Shown: positions 26,182 through 36,664 of the stretch, piece after piece | Layout: each line of letters opens with the position of its first letter | How positions within the stretch are numbered: the first letter of the stretch is position 1 | Notes under the pieces: model-generated | What the model saw: only the letters and a program-made list of their open reading frames with translations | Database searches by the model: none | What the model was told of the DNA's origin: nothing | Made by a program: the position numbers and the translations under genes | Assembly: GCF_001262605.1 (NCBI RefSeq) | Contig: NZ_LGTC01000001.1 | Span: 1,958,501 to 2,022,500, forward strand | Direction: 5' to 3' | DNA: 64,000 bases | From: Pseudobacteroides cellulosolvens ATCC 35603 = DSM 2933 | GTDB lineage: Bacteria; Bacillota; Clostridia; Acetivibrionales; DSM-2933

Positions 26182-27113
26182 TTAATCCTGGAAAAGCTGT
26201 GTTGAGAGATATCTTTCTCCAGTATCCGGAAGTATAACAACAATATTTTTGCCTTCATTTTCCGACCTTTTTGCAATTTGTGTTGCTGCAAATACCGCAG
26301 CACCTGAAGATATTCCAACCAAAAGCCCCTCTGTGCCGGCTAGCTTTCTAGCTGTTTCAAATGCCTCTTCATTTTTTACCTTTAATATTTCATCAACAAC
26401 CTTCAAATTCATAATATCAGGCACAAAACCTGCTCCAATGCCCTGTATTTTATGAGGACCCTTTGTACCGCCTGATAACACCGGCGAATCAAATGGCTCT
26501 ACTGCAAATACCTTTAATTCCGGCTTTCTTTGCTTTAGTACTTCTCCTACACCTGTTACCGTTCCTCCAGTTCCAACACCTGCAACAAATATATCTACTG
26601 TACCATCTGTATCTCTCCATATTTCTTCAGCAGTCGTCTTTCTATGGATTTCAGGGTTTGCCGGATTTTTAAACTGTTGAGGCACATAGGAATTCGGAGT
26701 TTGTGAGGCTAATTCTTCAGCTCTTTTAATTGCTCCTGCCATTCCTTCAGATCCTGGAGTAAGAACCAGTTCTGCTCCTAAAGCTTTCAGAAGATTTCTT
26801 CTTTCAATGCTAAAAGTTTCAGGCAGAGTAATAATAAGTTTATATCCCCTTGCAGCAGCAACAAACGCAAGTGCAATTCCAGTATTTCCACTTGTAGGCT
26901 CAATAATAACTGTATCTTTGTTAAGCAAGCCTTTTTCTTCAGCATCCCTGATCATTGCATATCCAATTCTATCTTTGACACTGGAAGCAGGATTAAAGTA
27001 TTCAAGCTTTGCTATAACCTTTGCCCCAAGATTATTCTCCTTGTTATAATTGCTTAGTTCCAACAATGGCGTATTACCAATAAGGTCAGTGAGATTTTTG
27101 CTATTTTGGACAT
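26182..27113 (-). CDS. cysK: Cysteine synthase A, apparent 1-nt frameshift near the 5' end
   Basis: O-acetylserine sulfhydrylase: [11 protein letters not shown] with the PLP lysine, [24 protein letters not shown] and the C-terminal [11 protein letters not shown] region are all present. The natural start is the ATG at 27111-27113 after a GGGGG ribosome site, giving MSKIAK; but the frame is off by one from the conserved [15 protein letters not shown]. One extra base in the A-run at 27095-27099 (five A on the minus strand) would join them. Either this is a sequence error, or translation begins at an internal TTG near 27066, losing about 15 conserved residues. Otherwise full length. It is the first gene of the cysteine/methionine group. 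Confidence 0.88.
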
Positions 27114-27163
27114 ATCTTCGCCCCCATAATAATTATTCATAGTTTTCTTATATGTTTAATATT

Positions 27164-27192
27164 ATTTTATGCTCATCTGTAAAATATGTCAA
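27164..27192 (-). promoter_or_regulatory. Predicted promoter of cysK group
   Basis: Minus strand TTGACA (27187-27192) and TAAAAT (27164-27169) with a 17-bp spacer, about 50 bp before the cysK ATG. Confidence 0.65.
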
Positions 27193-27256
27193 TACAATAT
27201 AGAAATATTTTTATTATTCCAATACACTTAGTAGGATTTATTATAATTTTTTAGAC

Positions 27257-27294
27257 ATAAAAAAATCCCCAGGACTAATGTCTTAGGGATTTTA
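27257..27294 (-). terminator. Terminator after the small Cys protein gene
   Basis: On the minus strand AAATCCC pairs with GGGATTT around an AAGAC/GTCCT inner stem and ends in seven U. It follows the stop codon of the 58-aa gene by a few bases. Confidence 0.7.
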
Positions 27295-27299
27295 TCCGG

Positions 27300-27476
27300 T
27301 TAAGTCTTAACTTTTTCTTTAAAGCTTTCACATAACTTACCAATAGATTGATAAACAACTATTGATGGTAATTGTCTTGATTTAACTCCATACAATTTAC
27401 AGCCAAAAGGAAACCTATTATCCCATGTAATATAATGATATATACACTTTCTGCAATTTACATTTCCAATTGTCAT
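27300..27476 (-). CDS. Small conserved Cys-containing protein, 58 aa
   Basis: The frame MTIGNVNCRKCIYHYITWD continues with FPFGCKLYG and ends PSIVVYQSIGKLCESF. It has a CX2C pair and two further cysteines. The pattern (C-x2-C, TWD, PxGC, PS-x-VV, C near the end) is one I recognise from short clostridial proteins, sometimes labelled uracil-DNA glycosylase-like without support. AAGGTG precedes the ATG, the gene starts 17 nt after the GH43 stop, and a terminator follows. A metal-binding function is likely; nothing more can be said. Confidence 0.65.
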   Translation of the reverse strand: MTIGNVNCRKCIYHYITWDNRFPFGCKLYGVKSRQLPSIVVYQSIGKLCESFKEKVKT

Positions 27477-27493
27477 CCAATATTCACCTTAGT

Positions 27494-28474
27494 TTATTTA
27501 TATGGCTCTATAGTTTGTATAGTTCCATCATCATTATAAAATAATTCTGTGTATTTCACACATCTCTTATGATTAATTCCGTTTGATAAGGAACAATCAT
27601 GATAGAACAAGTACCACTTTTCACCAAACTTAACTATGGAATGATGCGTTGTCCAACCTATAACAGGTTCAAGAATTCTTCCTTTATAAACAAATGGACC
27701 CTTAGGATTCTTACTCATAGCATAAACTATGTAGTGTGTTGTACCTGTTGAATAGGACAGATAATAATAACCATTATGTTTGTGCATCCATGGGCCTTCA
27801 AAATATCTTCTATCTTCGTCTCCAGCAAGAATTGGATTACCGTTTTCATCTACAATTGAAATTTGTTGAGGAGTCTCTTTGAAGGAAATCATATCATCGC
27901 TTAATTCAGCTACTCTTGGTCCTAAAGCAGGTGATGTTGGAGGAATATCTGCAGGTTCAGAAATAAATGTTCCTGTCTGCCACTTTTCCAGTTGTCCCCC
28001 CCATAGTCCCCCAAAATACATGTACGCTTTGCCATCGTCATCAATTAGTACTGCCGGATCTATGCTGAAACTGCCTTTTATATAATCAGGCTGGGGATTA
28101 TATGGACCTGAAGGACAGTTGCTTGTAGCAACACCAATTCTGAATATACCGTCTTTATCCCTTGCAGGAAAATACAAATAATAAGTATTGTTTTTAAATG
28201 CTGCATCAGGGGCCCACATTTGTTTGCTTGCCCATGGAACATTATCGATATGAAGTGCAATACCATGATCAATTACAGGAGAATTCAAATCATCCATAGA
28301 CAGTACATGATAATCCTCCATCATGTATTGATCTCCATTGTCATTTGACTCAATTTCCAAATCCGTATCATGGGACGGATAAACGTAAATCTTGCCTTCA
28401 TACACATGTGCTGAAGGATCAGCGGTATAAATATGTGTAACTAATGGCTCCTTTTGCTTTGGGATTCTCTCCAT
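27494..28474 (-). CDS. Glycoside hydrolase family 43, cytoplasmic
   Basis: The 326-aa protein is a single five-bladed-propeller GH43 domain. Visible are THIYTADPSAHVYEGKIYVYPSHD (cut here into TADPSAHV at 18-25, with catalytic base Asp19), IDPAVLIDDDGKAYMYFG with the pKa-modulating Asp, and FEGPWMHK with the acid Glu. Family members release arabinose or xylose from plant side chains. There is no signal peptide, so it acts on imported oligosaccharides. GGAG precedes the ATG. Beta-xylosidase and alpha-arabinofuranosidase cannot be told apart by eye. Confidence 0.9.
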   Translation of the reverse strand: MERIPKQKEPLVTHIYTADPSAHVYEGKIYVYPSHDTDLEIESNDNGDQYMMEDYHVLSMDDLNSPVIDHGIALHIDNVPWASKQMWAPDAAFKNNTYYLYFPARDKDGIFRIGVATSNCPSGPYNPQPDYIKGSFSIDPAVLIDDDGKAYMYFGGLWGGQLEKWQTGTFISEPADIPPTSPALGPRVAELSDDMISFKETPQQISIVDENGNPILAGDEDRRYFEGPWMHKHNGYYYLSYSTGTTHYIVYAMSKNPKGPFVYKGRILEPVIGWTTHHSIVKFGEKWYLFYHDCSLSNGINHKRCVKYTELFYNDDGTIQTIEPYK

Positions 28475-28825
28475 TTAAATTCTCTCCTTTGATTATTATA
28501 TTACTATAGACATTTCTAAAAAAATTATGACATAATATAATTATATCCATTTTTTAAAATTTGAAAATGCTTTTTATTATATTTCTTAAATGTTTATATC
28601 AAATTCATTGCATCGATTAACCGTTTGCTTTACATTTTTAGTTATTTACTTCATATTAATGTATATATGGTGACATAAATTGGAGGTATTACATAGTCAA
28701 CAAAGCAGCCTTATGTTTATAAATGAATAAAAATTACTTGTTTTTTTATGCAGATTTAAGGGTAATTTAATTATTATGGCCATTCTTATACGTCATATAT
28801 AATTCAATAAATGAGGAGTGATAAC
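28475..28825. other. Intergenic region without visible gene
   Basis: About 350 nt of AT-rich DNA between divergent genes (GH43 and VOC protein). It must hold both promoters; I see no convincing operator or RNA structure. Confidence 0.5.
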
Positions 28826-29245
28826 ATGGCAATACAAACATATATTAATTTTCATGGAAATTGTCGTGAAGCTGTTTTATTTTATGCTGATATTTTCAAA
28901 ACAGAGCCCCCAAGATTTATGCTTTTTGGAGATATGCCGCCAAACCCAAACTTCCCTATTGATGAAACTACCAAAAATTTAGTAATGCATACAGACCTTA
29001 ATATTAAAGGCAGCATTGTTATGTTTTCTGATGTGCCTAAAGATATGCCCTTTACAGTTGGAAACAACATTAGCATTGTTTTCAGCAGTAACGATACAGA
29101 TGAGCTCAAATCAATTTTCGAAAAATTAAAAGAAGGGGGCTCCGTTATAATGGACCTGCACGAAACATTCTGGAGCAAATGCTATGGATTTGTTACAGAT
29201 AAATTTGGAATAGGTTGGCAGCTTAGCTATTCTGAGGAAAGCTGA
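28826..29245 (+). CDS. VOC superfamily protein, PhnB/3-demethylubiquinone-methyltransferase-like
   Basis: The ATG at 28826 follows GAGGAG; the protein is 139 aa. AIQTYINFHGNCREAVLFYADIF and the C-terminal WSKCYGFVTDKFGIGWQLSY are typical of PhnB-like VOC proteins, small beta-alpha-beta-beta-beta folds. Function in this subgroup is mostly unknown. It is a single gene followed by a terminator at 29449. Confidence 0.82.
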   Translation: MAIQTYINFHGNCREAVLFYADIFKTEPPRFMLFGDMPPNPNFPIDETTKNLVMHTDLNIKGSIVMFSDVPKDMPFTVGNNISIVFSSNDTDELKSIFEKLKEGGSVIMDLHETFWSKCYGFVTDKFGIGWQLSYSEES

Positions 29246-29448
29246 ACTAATCATGAAGTAATTTTGTGAACTTTATGTTACAAACAAAAACAAAGAATCT
29301 TAATAATTCTTAACTCCTGATTAAATATTGTAATATAATAGTAATAATTTTTAACAATTTATTCACAATTTATTAAATTTATTATTGTATTATTTATTTA
29401 ACAGGTACTCCCCCTGATTATATAATAGATTAATTTTCACCCCATAAT

Positions 29449-29476
29449 AAAAGAGCCCCCCAACATAGGCTCTTTT
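29449..29476 (+). terminator. Terminator, AAAAGAGCC/GGCTCTTTT
   Basis: A 9-bp perfect stem with 10-nt loop and U-run on both strands, 200 nt after the VOC gene. Confidence 0.6.
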
Positions 29477-29603
29477 ATTAATTTATTTTTTCTGCCAAAT
29501 ATAAAGTTAATCACACTTTTTATATCGTCACATTTTTAATAGTCACTTTTACTTAAGTTCAGTAATATAATATTGATATGAAATTAAAACTTTTTACATA
29601 GAT

Positions 29604-29699
29604 TAAAAGTGATAAATCTATTACATTTGTCTGTCGCAAATCCTGCTAAAACCATTCGTTATTTGCTCCGCCAAATGTAAGATTATTAGCACTTTTAAT
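29604..29699. repeat. Imperfect 96-bp inverted-repeat element
   Basis: The left arm (AAAAGTGATAAATCTATTAC, then ATTTGTCTGTCGCAAAT) and right arm (ATTTGCTCCGCCAAATG to GCACTTTTA) are near-complements around an 18-nt centre. Partial copies of the arm occur at 10122, 22938, 23094 and 56323. It has no coding capacity and looks like a small MITE-like or palindromic element. Confidence 0.6.
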
Positions 29700-29793
29700 A
29701 TTGTAAATATTAATAATTTGTTCATAATTTATTTAATTATATCCATTATACTTATAACATAATGAACCTAAATAGTTTGCAACCTCCTAATAG

Positions 29794-29825
29794 AAAAGAG
29801 CTTATTATAAAGCTCTCTTTTTTTT
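29794..29825 (+). terminator. Hairpin terminator with U8 tail (plus direction)
   Basis: AGAGCTT and AAGCTCT arms followed by CTTTTTTTT. It reads best on the plus strand, facing the 3' end of the MATE gene; on the minus strand the tail is only TTTTC, so it may serve both sides weakly. Confidence 0.5.
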
Positions 29826-29851
29826 AAGTGTTATTAACATTTTTATAATTA

Positions 29852-31201
29852 TTAAAGTTTTATTTCTGTCCATTTACCCCTGACAAATCTTCCATGCATA
29901 ATTATACTGAAGATAATGACGCTGATTATTTCAGCCGCCCATATACTTTTTACACCCATTCCAAGATATTTAACTGCTATATACGAAAGGGGCAGGAATA
30001 AAACCCACAATCTTATAGATGTCAGAATCATTACTGTAATTGTATCACCAGCCCCCCTTAATGCACCGGAAACAATAAATATATAGTTTAATAAGGGCTG
30101 ATCTATCCCCACTATGAACAATGCTCCAACCAATATTCCTATAATTTGTGCCTCGGGTGTAAACAGACTGGCTACAAATGATGGGAAAGCCATAAAAACA
30201 ATTCCAATCAATATTCCCCATAATATACCCATTCCAAAGCATACATACCCTGTAAAATGTGCCTTCTTTGGCTCACCCTCGCCCAAAGCTTTACCAACTA
30301 GGGTAGCAGATGCTATTGATATCCCTATGGCAGGCATTATTGAAATCTGCTCTATGGTTAATAATACTCTAAAGCCGGCTTCCTGGCTTGTATCAAGAAA
30401 TTTATAGATAAAATATCCAGCAAGGAAAAAAGCGGTCTGAGTCAAAAACTGCTCAACCCCTGCTGTACTGCTCAATTTGCATAGCGGGAGAAGCACATGT
30501 TTTTTGAATTTCAATGATGCAGTCTTAATCTTAAGATAATTATCATCTTTAACCAATACAAATAAATATATAAATGCACCAATAATTCTGGATATTGTTG
30601 TTGCAGCAGCAGCACCGTCTACCCCCATTTCGGGAAATATCCATATACCTTTAATAAGAAGATAATTCATAATTACATTTAGTACATTCATGCTAGCGGT
30701 AATGAGCATAGGAGTAAGAGTATTACCTACACCTCTTAAAGAGGCAGCAGCAGCAAAGGAAAAAAACATGAATACAAGGCTTAATGAAGTTATTCTTAAA
30801 AATGAAACACCCATTTTAAACACTACATCGGTAGTTTCAAAAATGTTCATAATATTCTTTGCAAAGATGAACGTTAAGATCATTATCACAAATCCAATAA
30901 TAACATTTAAGGACAAGTTTTGACATGATGTATCATTCAGCCTCTTATAATTTTTCTCACCGAAACTTCTAGAAATTATGGCAGTCGCTCCCACGTTAAA
31001 CGATGAAAAAATCAGTATTACGGTAAATATTATCTGATTGGCGTTTCCGGATGCCGCCAATGCTTCCTTGCCAACAAAAAAGCTGAGCATTATTGTGTCC
31101 GATATCCCAACTAAGGTATTTAACCCCATTTCAATTATAGCGGGAAGTGATATTGTCAATATGGATAATATTAAAGCCTTATTATTTCTTAAAACATTCA
31201 T
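29852..31201 (-). CDS. MATE family efflux transporter
   Basis: The 449-aa membrane protein shows the two six-helix halves of MATE/DinF-type exporters: LPAIIEMGLNTLVGISDTIML near the N-terminus and, in the second half, SSTAGVEQFLTQTAFFLAGYF. These antiport drugs or metabolites for Na+ or H+. It is a single gene downstream of pyrK on the same strand; substrate unknown. It could export the nearby cluster's product, but the distance of 10 kb and unrelated genes between make that unlikely. Confidence 0.93.
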   Translation of the reverse strand: MNVLRNNKALILSILTISLPAIIEMGLNTLVGISDTIMLSFFVGKEALAASGNANQIIFTVILIFSSFNVGATAIISRSFGEKNYKRLNDTSCQNLSLNVIIGFVIMILTFIFAKNIMNIFETTDVVFKMGVSFLRITSLSLVFMFFSFAAAASLRGVGNTLTPMLITASMNVLNVIMNYLLIKGIWIFPEMGVDGAAAATTISRIIGAFIYLFVLVKDDNYLKIKTASLKFKKHVLLPLCKLSSTAGVEQFLTQTAFFLAGYFIYKFLDTSQEAGFRVLLTIEQISIMPAIGISIASATLVGKALGEGEPKKAHFTGYVCFGMGILWGILIGIVFMAFPSFVASLFTPEAQIIGILVGALFIVGIDQPLLNYIFIVSGALRGAGDTITVMILTSIRLWVLFLPLSYIAVKYLGMGVKSIWAAEIISVIIFSIIMHGRFVRGKWTEIKL

Positions 31202-31347
31202 AAAACATAACCACCTATAACAAAATAGCTTACGATTTTAGCAAAACTTGCACTATAATACCAGAAACCAGAAAAAACTGCAAAGCAGTTTTTTCTTTAG
31301 AATTCTACCTGAAATTGTACAAATTAATATAGATAAAAGTGATTAAT

Positions 31348-32135
31348 CTAATCCAATATAATCTCATTACTCCAAAAAACCGGCCCATCTTTGCAAACAT
31401 GGCTGTACTCCCAACCATCTTCGTTCTCCGCTTTTGTTTTACATGCACACACAAGGCAAGCACCAATTCCGCAGCCCATCCTCTGCTCCATTGAAACCTG
31501 GCACTTTGTATCATATTTGTTTGTCAGCTCCATTACCTTGCGGATCATAGGAGTGGGGCCACATGCGTAAACAATATCAATACTTTTTTCCTGGAGCTCT
31601 TTTTCCAATAGATCTGTCACAAGTCCTTTGTAACCTGCACTTCCATCATCTGTTGAAATAAAATACTTATCAGATAGCTTTTTATACTCATCTTCCAAGA
31701 CCACATGGTCTTTATTTCTATATCCCAAGAATGTATACCTCTTGGCATGGGAACTCTCTCTTAAGAGATATAATAGCGGAAATACACCTATTCCCCGCCA
31801 ACTACTGCAATTTTCTTATAGTCCTTGGATAAATGAAATGGATTTCCAATCGGTGCAATTATGTCTATAAGCTCACTGGCTGCCTTTCTTGCCAGGTATT
31901 CTGTTCCAATGCCCTTTATCTGAAAACACACATCAAATGTTCCATTAGCCCTGTCTACATCACAAATGCTGATTGGCCGTCTTAAAAGTGCTGTTATTCC
32001 TTCACTGCACTTTATATTTATAAACTGGCCCGGCAATGCATTCTTTGAAACATATTCAGATTTTATTGTAAGCTTGTAGATTTCCCAGGCAATTTTATCT
32101 ATGCTAACTACTTCTTCGTTAAGTAACTTTGACAT
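31348..32135 (-). pseudogene. pyrK: Dihydroorotate dehydrogenase electron-transfer subunit, apparent frameshift
   Basis: The start is the ATG at 32135 after GGAGG. The N-terminal half (to KIAVVGG) holds the FAD site (LLRRPISICDVD). The C-terminal half has YACGPTPMIRKV and the [2Fe-2S] ligands CGIGACLVCACK plus a later Cys (HVCKDGP). Between them the G-run at 31794-31797 has four bases; with five, GG-GIGVFPLLYLLRESS-type sequence continues in frame into the second half. As read, translation stops at VVGGE. A single homopolymer deletion explains it, and a sequence error is the simplest cause. PyrK passes electrons from PyrD to NAD+ in pyrimidine synthesis. It is the last gene of the pyr operon and normally precedes pyrD, which is absent. 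Confidence 0.88.
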
Positions 32136-32212
32136 TTGTTCCTCCATGTAAAAAAATATAAAGTTATGGCCTTAAGTAATATTTTAGTCATTCCTAGTAA
32201 TAACTAAAATAT

Positions 32213-32280
32213 ACTTCCGCTATAAATTTCGCTCAAGTGTTGACTTAACTCGTCAACACCCGCTCAAAAGCGGAAGTAAT
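32213..32280. repeat. Palindromic repeat family A, single copy in carB-pyrK gap
   Basis: ACTTCCGC and GCGGAAGT form the outer arms, with an inner GTTGAC/GTCAAC hairpin. Related copies occur at 53219-53290 (opposite orientation) and three times in the rRNA spacer. Short direct repeats (AGTAATATTTTAGTCATTCC) flank this copy on both sides. Confidence 0.65.
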
Positions 32281-32309
32281 ATTTTAGTCATTCCTTAAGA
32301 CCATATACA

Positions 32310-35300
32310 TTATATATCAAAAACGCTTAAATTCACAACATCCATATCGCTTATTTGTTTACCAAGCTTCAAACATCTTATTACTGCCTTTGCAGTATCT
32401 AATGAGGTTATACAAGGTATGGAAGACTCAACCGATTTTCTTCTGATCTTAAACCCATCCCTCTCAGGCTTTCTTCCCTTAGTAGCAGTATTAATAACCA
32501 TACTGATTTTGCCTGACTGTATAAGATCCAGAATGTTCGGTGAACCGTCATCAATCTTTTTAACTGCATTTGTCGCTATTCCATTCTTGTTTAGCATGTT
32601 TGCTGTCTTACCTGTACCATAAAGTTCAAATCCCAGCTTTTCAAACTCTGCTGCTAATGTAACCAGCTCTGGCTTATCGGTATCACGTACAGTCATAAGT
32701 ATGCCGCCGCCTTGTTTAGGAAGTTTCATACCTGATGCTGTAATACCTTTATAAAGTGCTTCAGGGAAAGTTTTGGCTATACCTAAAACCTCACCTGTAG
32801 ATTTCATTTCAGGTCCCAAGCTGATATCAACATCATGAAGCTTTTCAAAGGAGAAGACGGGAACTTTAACCGAAACATAATCAGCTTCCCTGTATAGGCC
32901 TGTTCCATACTTGAAGTCCTTAAGCTTTTTACCCATCATGATCTTCGTTGCCAGGTTAACCATCGGAATACCTGTAACCTTGCTTATATAAGGCACTGTT
33001 CGGCTTGAACGAGGATTCACTTCAATAACATAGAGTGCATTATTATAAAGTACATATTGTATGTTAATTAGTCCAACTACATGAAGTGCTTTTGCAAGCT
33101 TTCTTGTATAATCAATTATTACTTCCTTTGTTTTATTGTCTATTGTCTGAGTAGGATAAACCGAAATACTGTCACCGGAATGGACTCCCGCCCTTTCAAG
33201 GTGTTCCATGATTCCAGGGATCAATATGTCTTCCCCGTCACATATGGCATCAACTTCAATCTCCTTACCCATCATGTACTTATCTACCAGTATTGGATGC
33301 TCCTGTTTAACCCTGTTTATGATTTCCATAAACTCTTCAACATCCTTATCGTTGTATGCAATTTCCATGCCCTGTCCGCCCAAAACATAGGATGGTCTTA
33401 CCAGAACAGGATACTGAAGCTCATTTGCAGCTTCCAATGCTTCTTTTAATGTGTATACTGTTTTACCTTGAGGCCTTGGTATTCCTACCTCTTCCAATAT
33501 GGCATCGAATTTTTCCCTGTCTTCAGCAGCATCAACGTATTTAGGCTCTGTTCCATAAATCTTTACACCCATTTCGTTTAATGCTTTTGTAAGTTTTATA
33601 GCTGTCTGTCCGCCAAACTGAACTATAGCTCCTTTAGGCTTCTCAGTTTCTACAATATTTTCTACGTCTTCATAGGTAAGTGGTTCAAAGTAAAGCCTGT
33701 CAGCTGTATCGAAGTCTGTACTTACTGTTTCAGGGTTGTTATTTGCAATGATGGTTTCATAGCCTTCTTCATCAAGAGCCCAGACAGAGTGTACAGAGCA
33801 GTAATCAAACTCAATACCCTGACCTATTCTTATGGGGCCGGAACCAATAACCAGTATCTTATCCTTATCGGATTCCCTTACTTCACATCTTTCATCATAA
33901 GTTGAATAGTAGTATGGTGTTACTGCATCAAACTCCGCCGCACAAGTATCAACCATTTTATATGTTGCACAAATACCGATCTCTTTTCTTCTTCTATAAA
34001 TATCTTTTCTTTCACATCCGGTAAGCTTTGCTATAACGGTATCTGTAAAGCCCATTTTCTTAGCACTCTTGATCGTATCAACAGTGAGTGAAGTCAACGT
34101 GCACTTTTTAAGCATTTCTTCCATTTCCACAATCTGCTTGAACTTATATACAAAAAACTCGTCTATCTTAGTTATATTGCATATTTCTTCAATAGTAACA
34201 TTTCTTCTTAAAGCCTCTGCTATTACAAAAAGCCTTTCATCATTAATATCCTTAAGCTTTTCCATAATCACAGGCGTTTCCATCATTGTGTATATTTCCT
34301 GCTCCAGTGTAAAAAGCCCAAGCTCCAAGGATCTTATTGCTTTCATCAATGCAGCTTCGAAAGAACTGCTTATCGACATAACTTCACCGGTAGCCTTCAT
34401 CTGAGTACCTAAAGTTCTCTTAGCCTTAACAAACTTATCAAACGGCCACTTCGGTATCTTTACTACAACATAATCCAAAGTTGGCTCAAAGCAGGCGTAT
34501 GTTTTACCTGTAACAGCATTTTGTATTTCGTCAAGGCCGTATCCTATTGCAATCTTGGTAGCAACCTTTGCAATGGGATAACCTGTAGCTTTTGATGCAA
34601 GAGCAGATGAACGGCTAACCCTAGGGTTAACTTCGATAACACCATACTCAAAACTTGTTGGGTGAAGTGCAAACTGAACGTTACAACCACCTTGTATTCC
34701 AAGCTCAGAAATTATTTTCAATGATGCAGTCCTAAGCATCTGATATTCTTTATCTGCAAGGGTCTGGGAAGGAGCCACAACAATACTGTCACCTGTATGA
34801 ACACCAACCGGGTCTATGTTTTCCATGTTACATACGGTAATAACATTACCTTTGCCATCCCTCATTACCTCATACTCAATTTCTTTCCAACCAGCTATAC
34901 ACTTTTCAATTAATACCTGTGTAACCCTTGATAGTCTTAATCCATTTGTAGCAATCTCTGTTAGCTGCTCAACATCATCAGCTATACCCCCACCTGTTCC
35001 GCCAAGAGTATATGCAGGACGAACAATTACAGGATATCCTATTTTTTCGGCAAAAGCTAAGGCAGCTTCCACTGTAGTTACAACCTCACTTGCAATACAG
35101 GGCTCTCCTATCCTTTCCATTGTATCCTTAAAATCCTGTCTGTCTTCTGCCATTTTAATAGCTTCTGTAGCTGTACCAAGAAGCTTTACACCGTTCTCTT
35201 CAAGAAAACCCGTTTCGGCAATTTCCATTGCCAAATTGAGACCTGTCTGTCCCCCTAATGTAGGAAGGATACTGTCGGGCTTTTCTTCGATGATTATTTT

Positions 35301-35525
35301 TTTCAAAACATCAAGGCAAAGCGGCTCTATATAAACCTTGTCGGCAATATTAGTATCGGTCATTATTGTGGCAGGATTACTATTTACCAGAACTACCTCT
35401 ATACCCTCTTCCTTAAGTGCTCTGCATGCTTGAGTGCCTGCATAGTCAAACTCTGCTGCCTGGCCTATTATGATAGGTCCTGAACCAATAACCAGGACTT
35501 TCTTTACATCTTGTCTCTTTGGCAT
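32310..35525 (-). CDS. carB: Carbamoyl-phosphate synthase, large subunit
   Basis: The 1071-aa length is standard. Two homologous ATP-grasp halves are visible, each starting with [18 protein letters not shown] loops (residues 8 and about 555), and the C-terminal MGS-like allosteric domain ends the protein. It makes carbamoyl phosphate from bicarbonate, ATP and ammonia delivered by CarA. GGAGG precedes the ATG; it follows carA by 39 nt inside the pyr operon. Confidence 0.97.
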   Translation of the reverse strand: MPKRQDVKKVLVIGSGPIIIGQAAEFDYAGTQACRALKEEGIEVVLVNSNPATIMTDTNIADKVYIEPLCLDVLKKIIIEEKPDSILPTLGGQTGLNLAMEIAETGFLEENGVKLLGTATEAIKMAEDRQDFKDTMERIGEPCIASEVVTTVEAALAFAEKIGYPVIVRPAYTLGGTGGGIADDVEQLTEIATNGLRLSRVTQVLIEKCIAGWKEIEYEVMRDGKGNVITVCNMENIDPVGVHTGDSIVVAPSQTLADKEYQMLRTASLKIISELGIQGGCNVQFALHPTSFEYGVIEVNPRVSRSSALASKATGYPIAKVATKIAIGYGLDEIQNAVTGKTYACFEPTLDYVVVKIPKWPFDKFVKAKRTLGTQMKATGEVMSISSSFEAALMKAIRSLELGLFTLEQEIYTMMETPVIMEKLKDINDERLFVIAEALRRNVTIEEICNITKIDEFFVYKFKQIVEMEEMLKKCTLTSLTVDTIKSAKKMGFTDTVIAKLTGCERKDIYRRRKEIGICATYKMVDTCAAEFDAVTPYYYSTYDERCEVRESDKDKILVIGSGPIRIGQGIEFDYCSVHSVWALDEEGYETIIANNNPETVSTDFDTADRLYFEPLTYEDVENIVETEKPKGAIVQFGGQTAIKLTKALNEMGVKIYGTEPKYVDAAEDREKFDAILEEVGIPRPQGKTVYTLKEALEAANELQYPVLVRPSYVLGGQGMEIAYNDKDVEEFMEIINRVKQEHPILVDKYMMGKEIEVDAICDGEDILIPGIMEHLERAGVHSGDSISVYPTQTIDNKTKEVIIDYTRKLAKALHVVGLINIQYVLYNNALYVIEVNPRSSRTVPYISKVTGIPMVNLATKIMMGKKLKDFKYGTGLYREADYVSVKVPVFSFEKLHDVDISLGPEMKSTGEVLGIAKTFPEALYKGITASGMKLPKQGGGILMTVRDTDKPELVTLAAEFEKLGFELYGTGKTANMLNKNGIATNAVKKIDDGSPNILDLIQSGKISMVINTATKGRKPERDGFKIRRKSVESSIPCITSLDTAKAVIRCLKLGKQISDMDVVNLSVFDI

Positions 35526-35564
35526 TATATATCCTCCTTAAACATTCCTACGGGATGCTCTAAA

Positions 35565-36638
35565 CTATTCTTTAACCTTTCTCATCATATCCATGAACTC
35601 ATCAAAAAGATATGCTGTGTCTCCAGGTCCCGGCGAAGCCTCTGGATGGAATTGAACGGTAAACACTGGAACCCCCTTGTATCTTACACCTTCAACGGTA
35701 TTATCGTTCATATTTCTGTGGCTGATCTCCATCTTTTCAGGATCGAGGCTGTCTTCCAATATTGTATAACCATGATTTTGTGATGTTATATAAGTAAGGT
35801 CCTTTTCCATATCCTTAACAGGATGGTTGCATCCTCTGTGTCCGTATTTAAGCCTGCCTGTATTGGCATTGTTGGCAAGTGCAGTAAGCTGGTGGCCCAA
35901 ACATATACCGAATATGGGTTTTTTACCTATGAGATTCTTTATTGTGTCTATTACATCATTGCAGTCCTTAGGATCGCCAGGTCCATTTGAAAGCATTATG
36001 CCATCCGGGTTTACAGCCAGTATTTCTTCTGCCTTCGACCATGCAGGGAATACAAAAACCTCGCATCCTCTGTTTAACAATGAACGTACAATATTCTGCT
36101 TTATACCCAAATCTACAAGTGCTACCTTAAATCCTTTACCTTCATAGTGAATTACTTCTTTTGTTGTAACCTCATAAACCGGATTTTTTATACCATAGGA
36201 TTTTATTCTCTCAAGGTTGCTTTCAAAATCAAAGTTCTCATCAGTTGTTACAATTCCATTCATAGTTCCCTTACTTCTTAGTATCTTTGTAAGTGCCCTT
36301 GTATCTATACCCTCTATACCTATGATGTTGTGCCTTTTTAAATAATCATTAAGAGTTTCAATTGATCTCCAGTTGCTTGGAGTTTTACATAGCTCCCTGA
36401 CGATGAAACCCTTGACCTGAGGCCTGCTGGACTCAATATCTTCAAGGTTTACGCCGTAGTTGCCTATTAAAGGGTATGTCATGGTAACTATCTGTCCGCA
36501 ATATGATGGGTCGGTCAGTACCTCCTGGTATCCTGTCATCCCAGTGTTGAAAACTATCTCACCTATAACTTCCCCTTCTACGCCAAAACTCTTACCTGTA
36601 AAAATTGTGCCGTCCTCCAAAGCAAGTATTGCCTTCAT
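35565..36638 (-). CDS. carA: Carbamoyl-phosphate synthase, small (glutaminase) subunit
   Basis: At 357 aa it is full length. The N-terminal CarA domain has GMTGYQEVLTDPSY; the class I amidotransferase domain has the nucleophile in FGICLGHQL and the His-Glu pair in VQFHPEASPGP. It releases ammonia from glutamine for CarB. GAGGTGG precedes the ATG; it lies 26 nt after pyrF. Confidence 0.97.
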   Translation of the reverse strand: MKAILALEDGTIFTGKSFGVEGEVIGEIVFNTGMTGYQEVLTDPSYCGQIVTMTYPLIGNYGVNLEDIESSRPQVKGFIVRELCKTPSNWRSIETLNDYLKRHNIIGIEGIDTRALTKILRSKGTMNGIVTTDENFDFESNLERIKSYGIKNPVYEVTTKEVIHYEGKGFKVALVDLGIKQNIVRSLLNRGCEVFVFPAWSKAEEILAVNPDGIMLSNGPGDPKDCNDVIDTIKNLIGKKPIFGICLGHQLTALANNANTGRLKYGHRGCNHPVKDMEKDLTYITSQNHGYTILEDSLDPEKMEISHRNMNDNTVEGVRYKGVPVFTVQFHPEASPGPGDTAYLFDEFMDMMRKVKE

Positions 36639-36664
36639 TCTACCACCTCATATTTATTTTAATT

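Noticed and set aside
29852..31201. MATE transporter as part of the NRPS cluster
   Set aside because: It is 10 kb away, past amino-acid metabolism genes, and the cluster has its own exporter.
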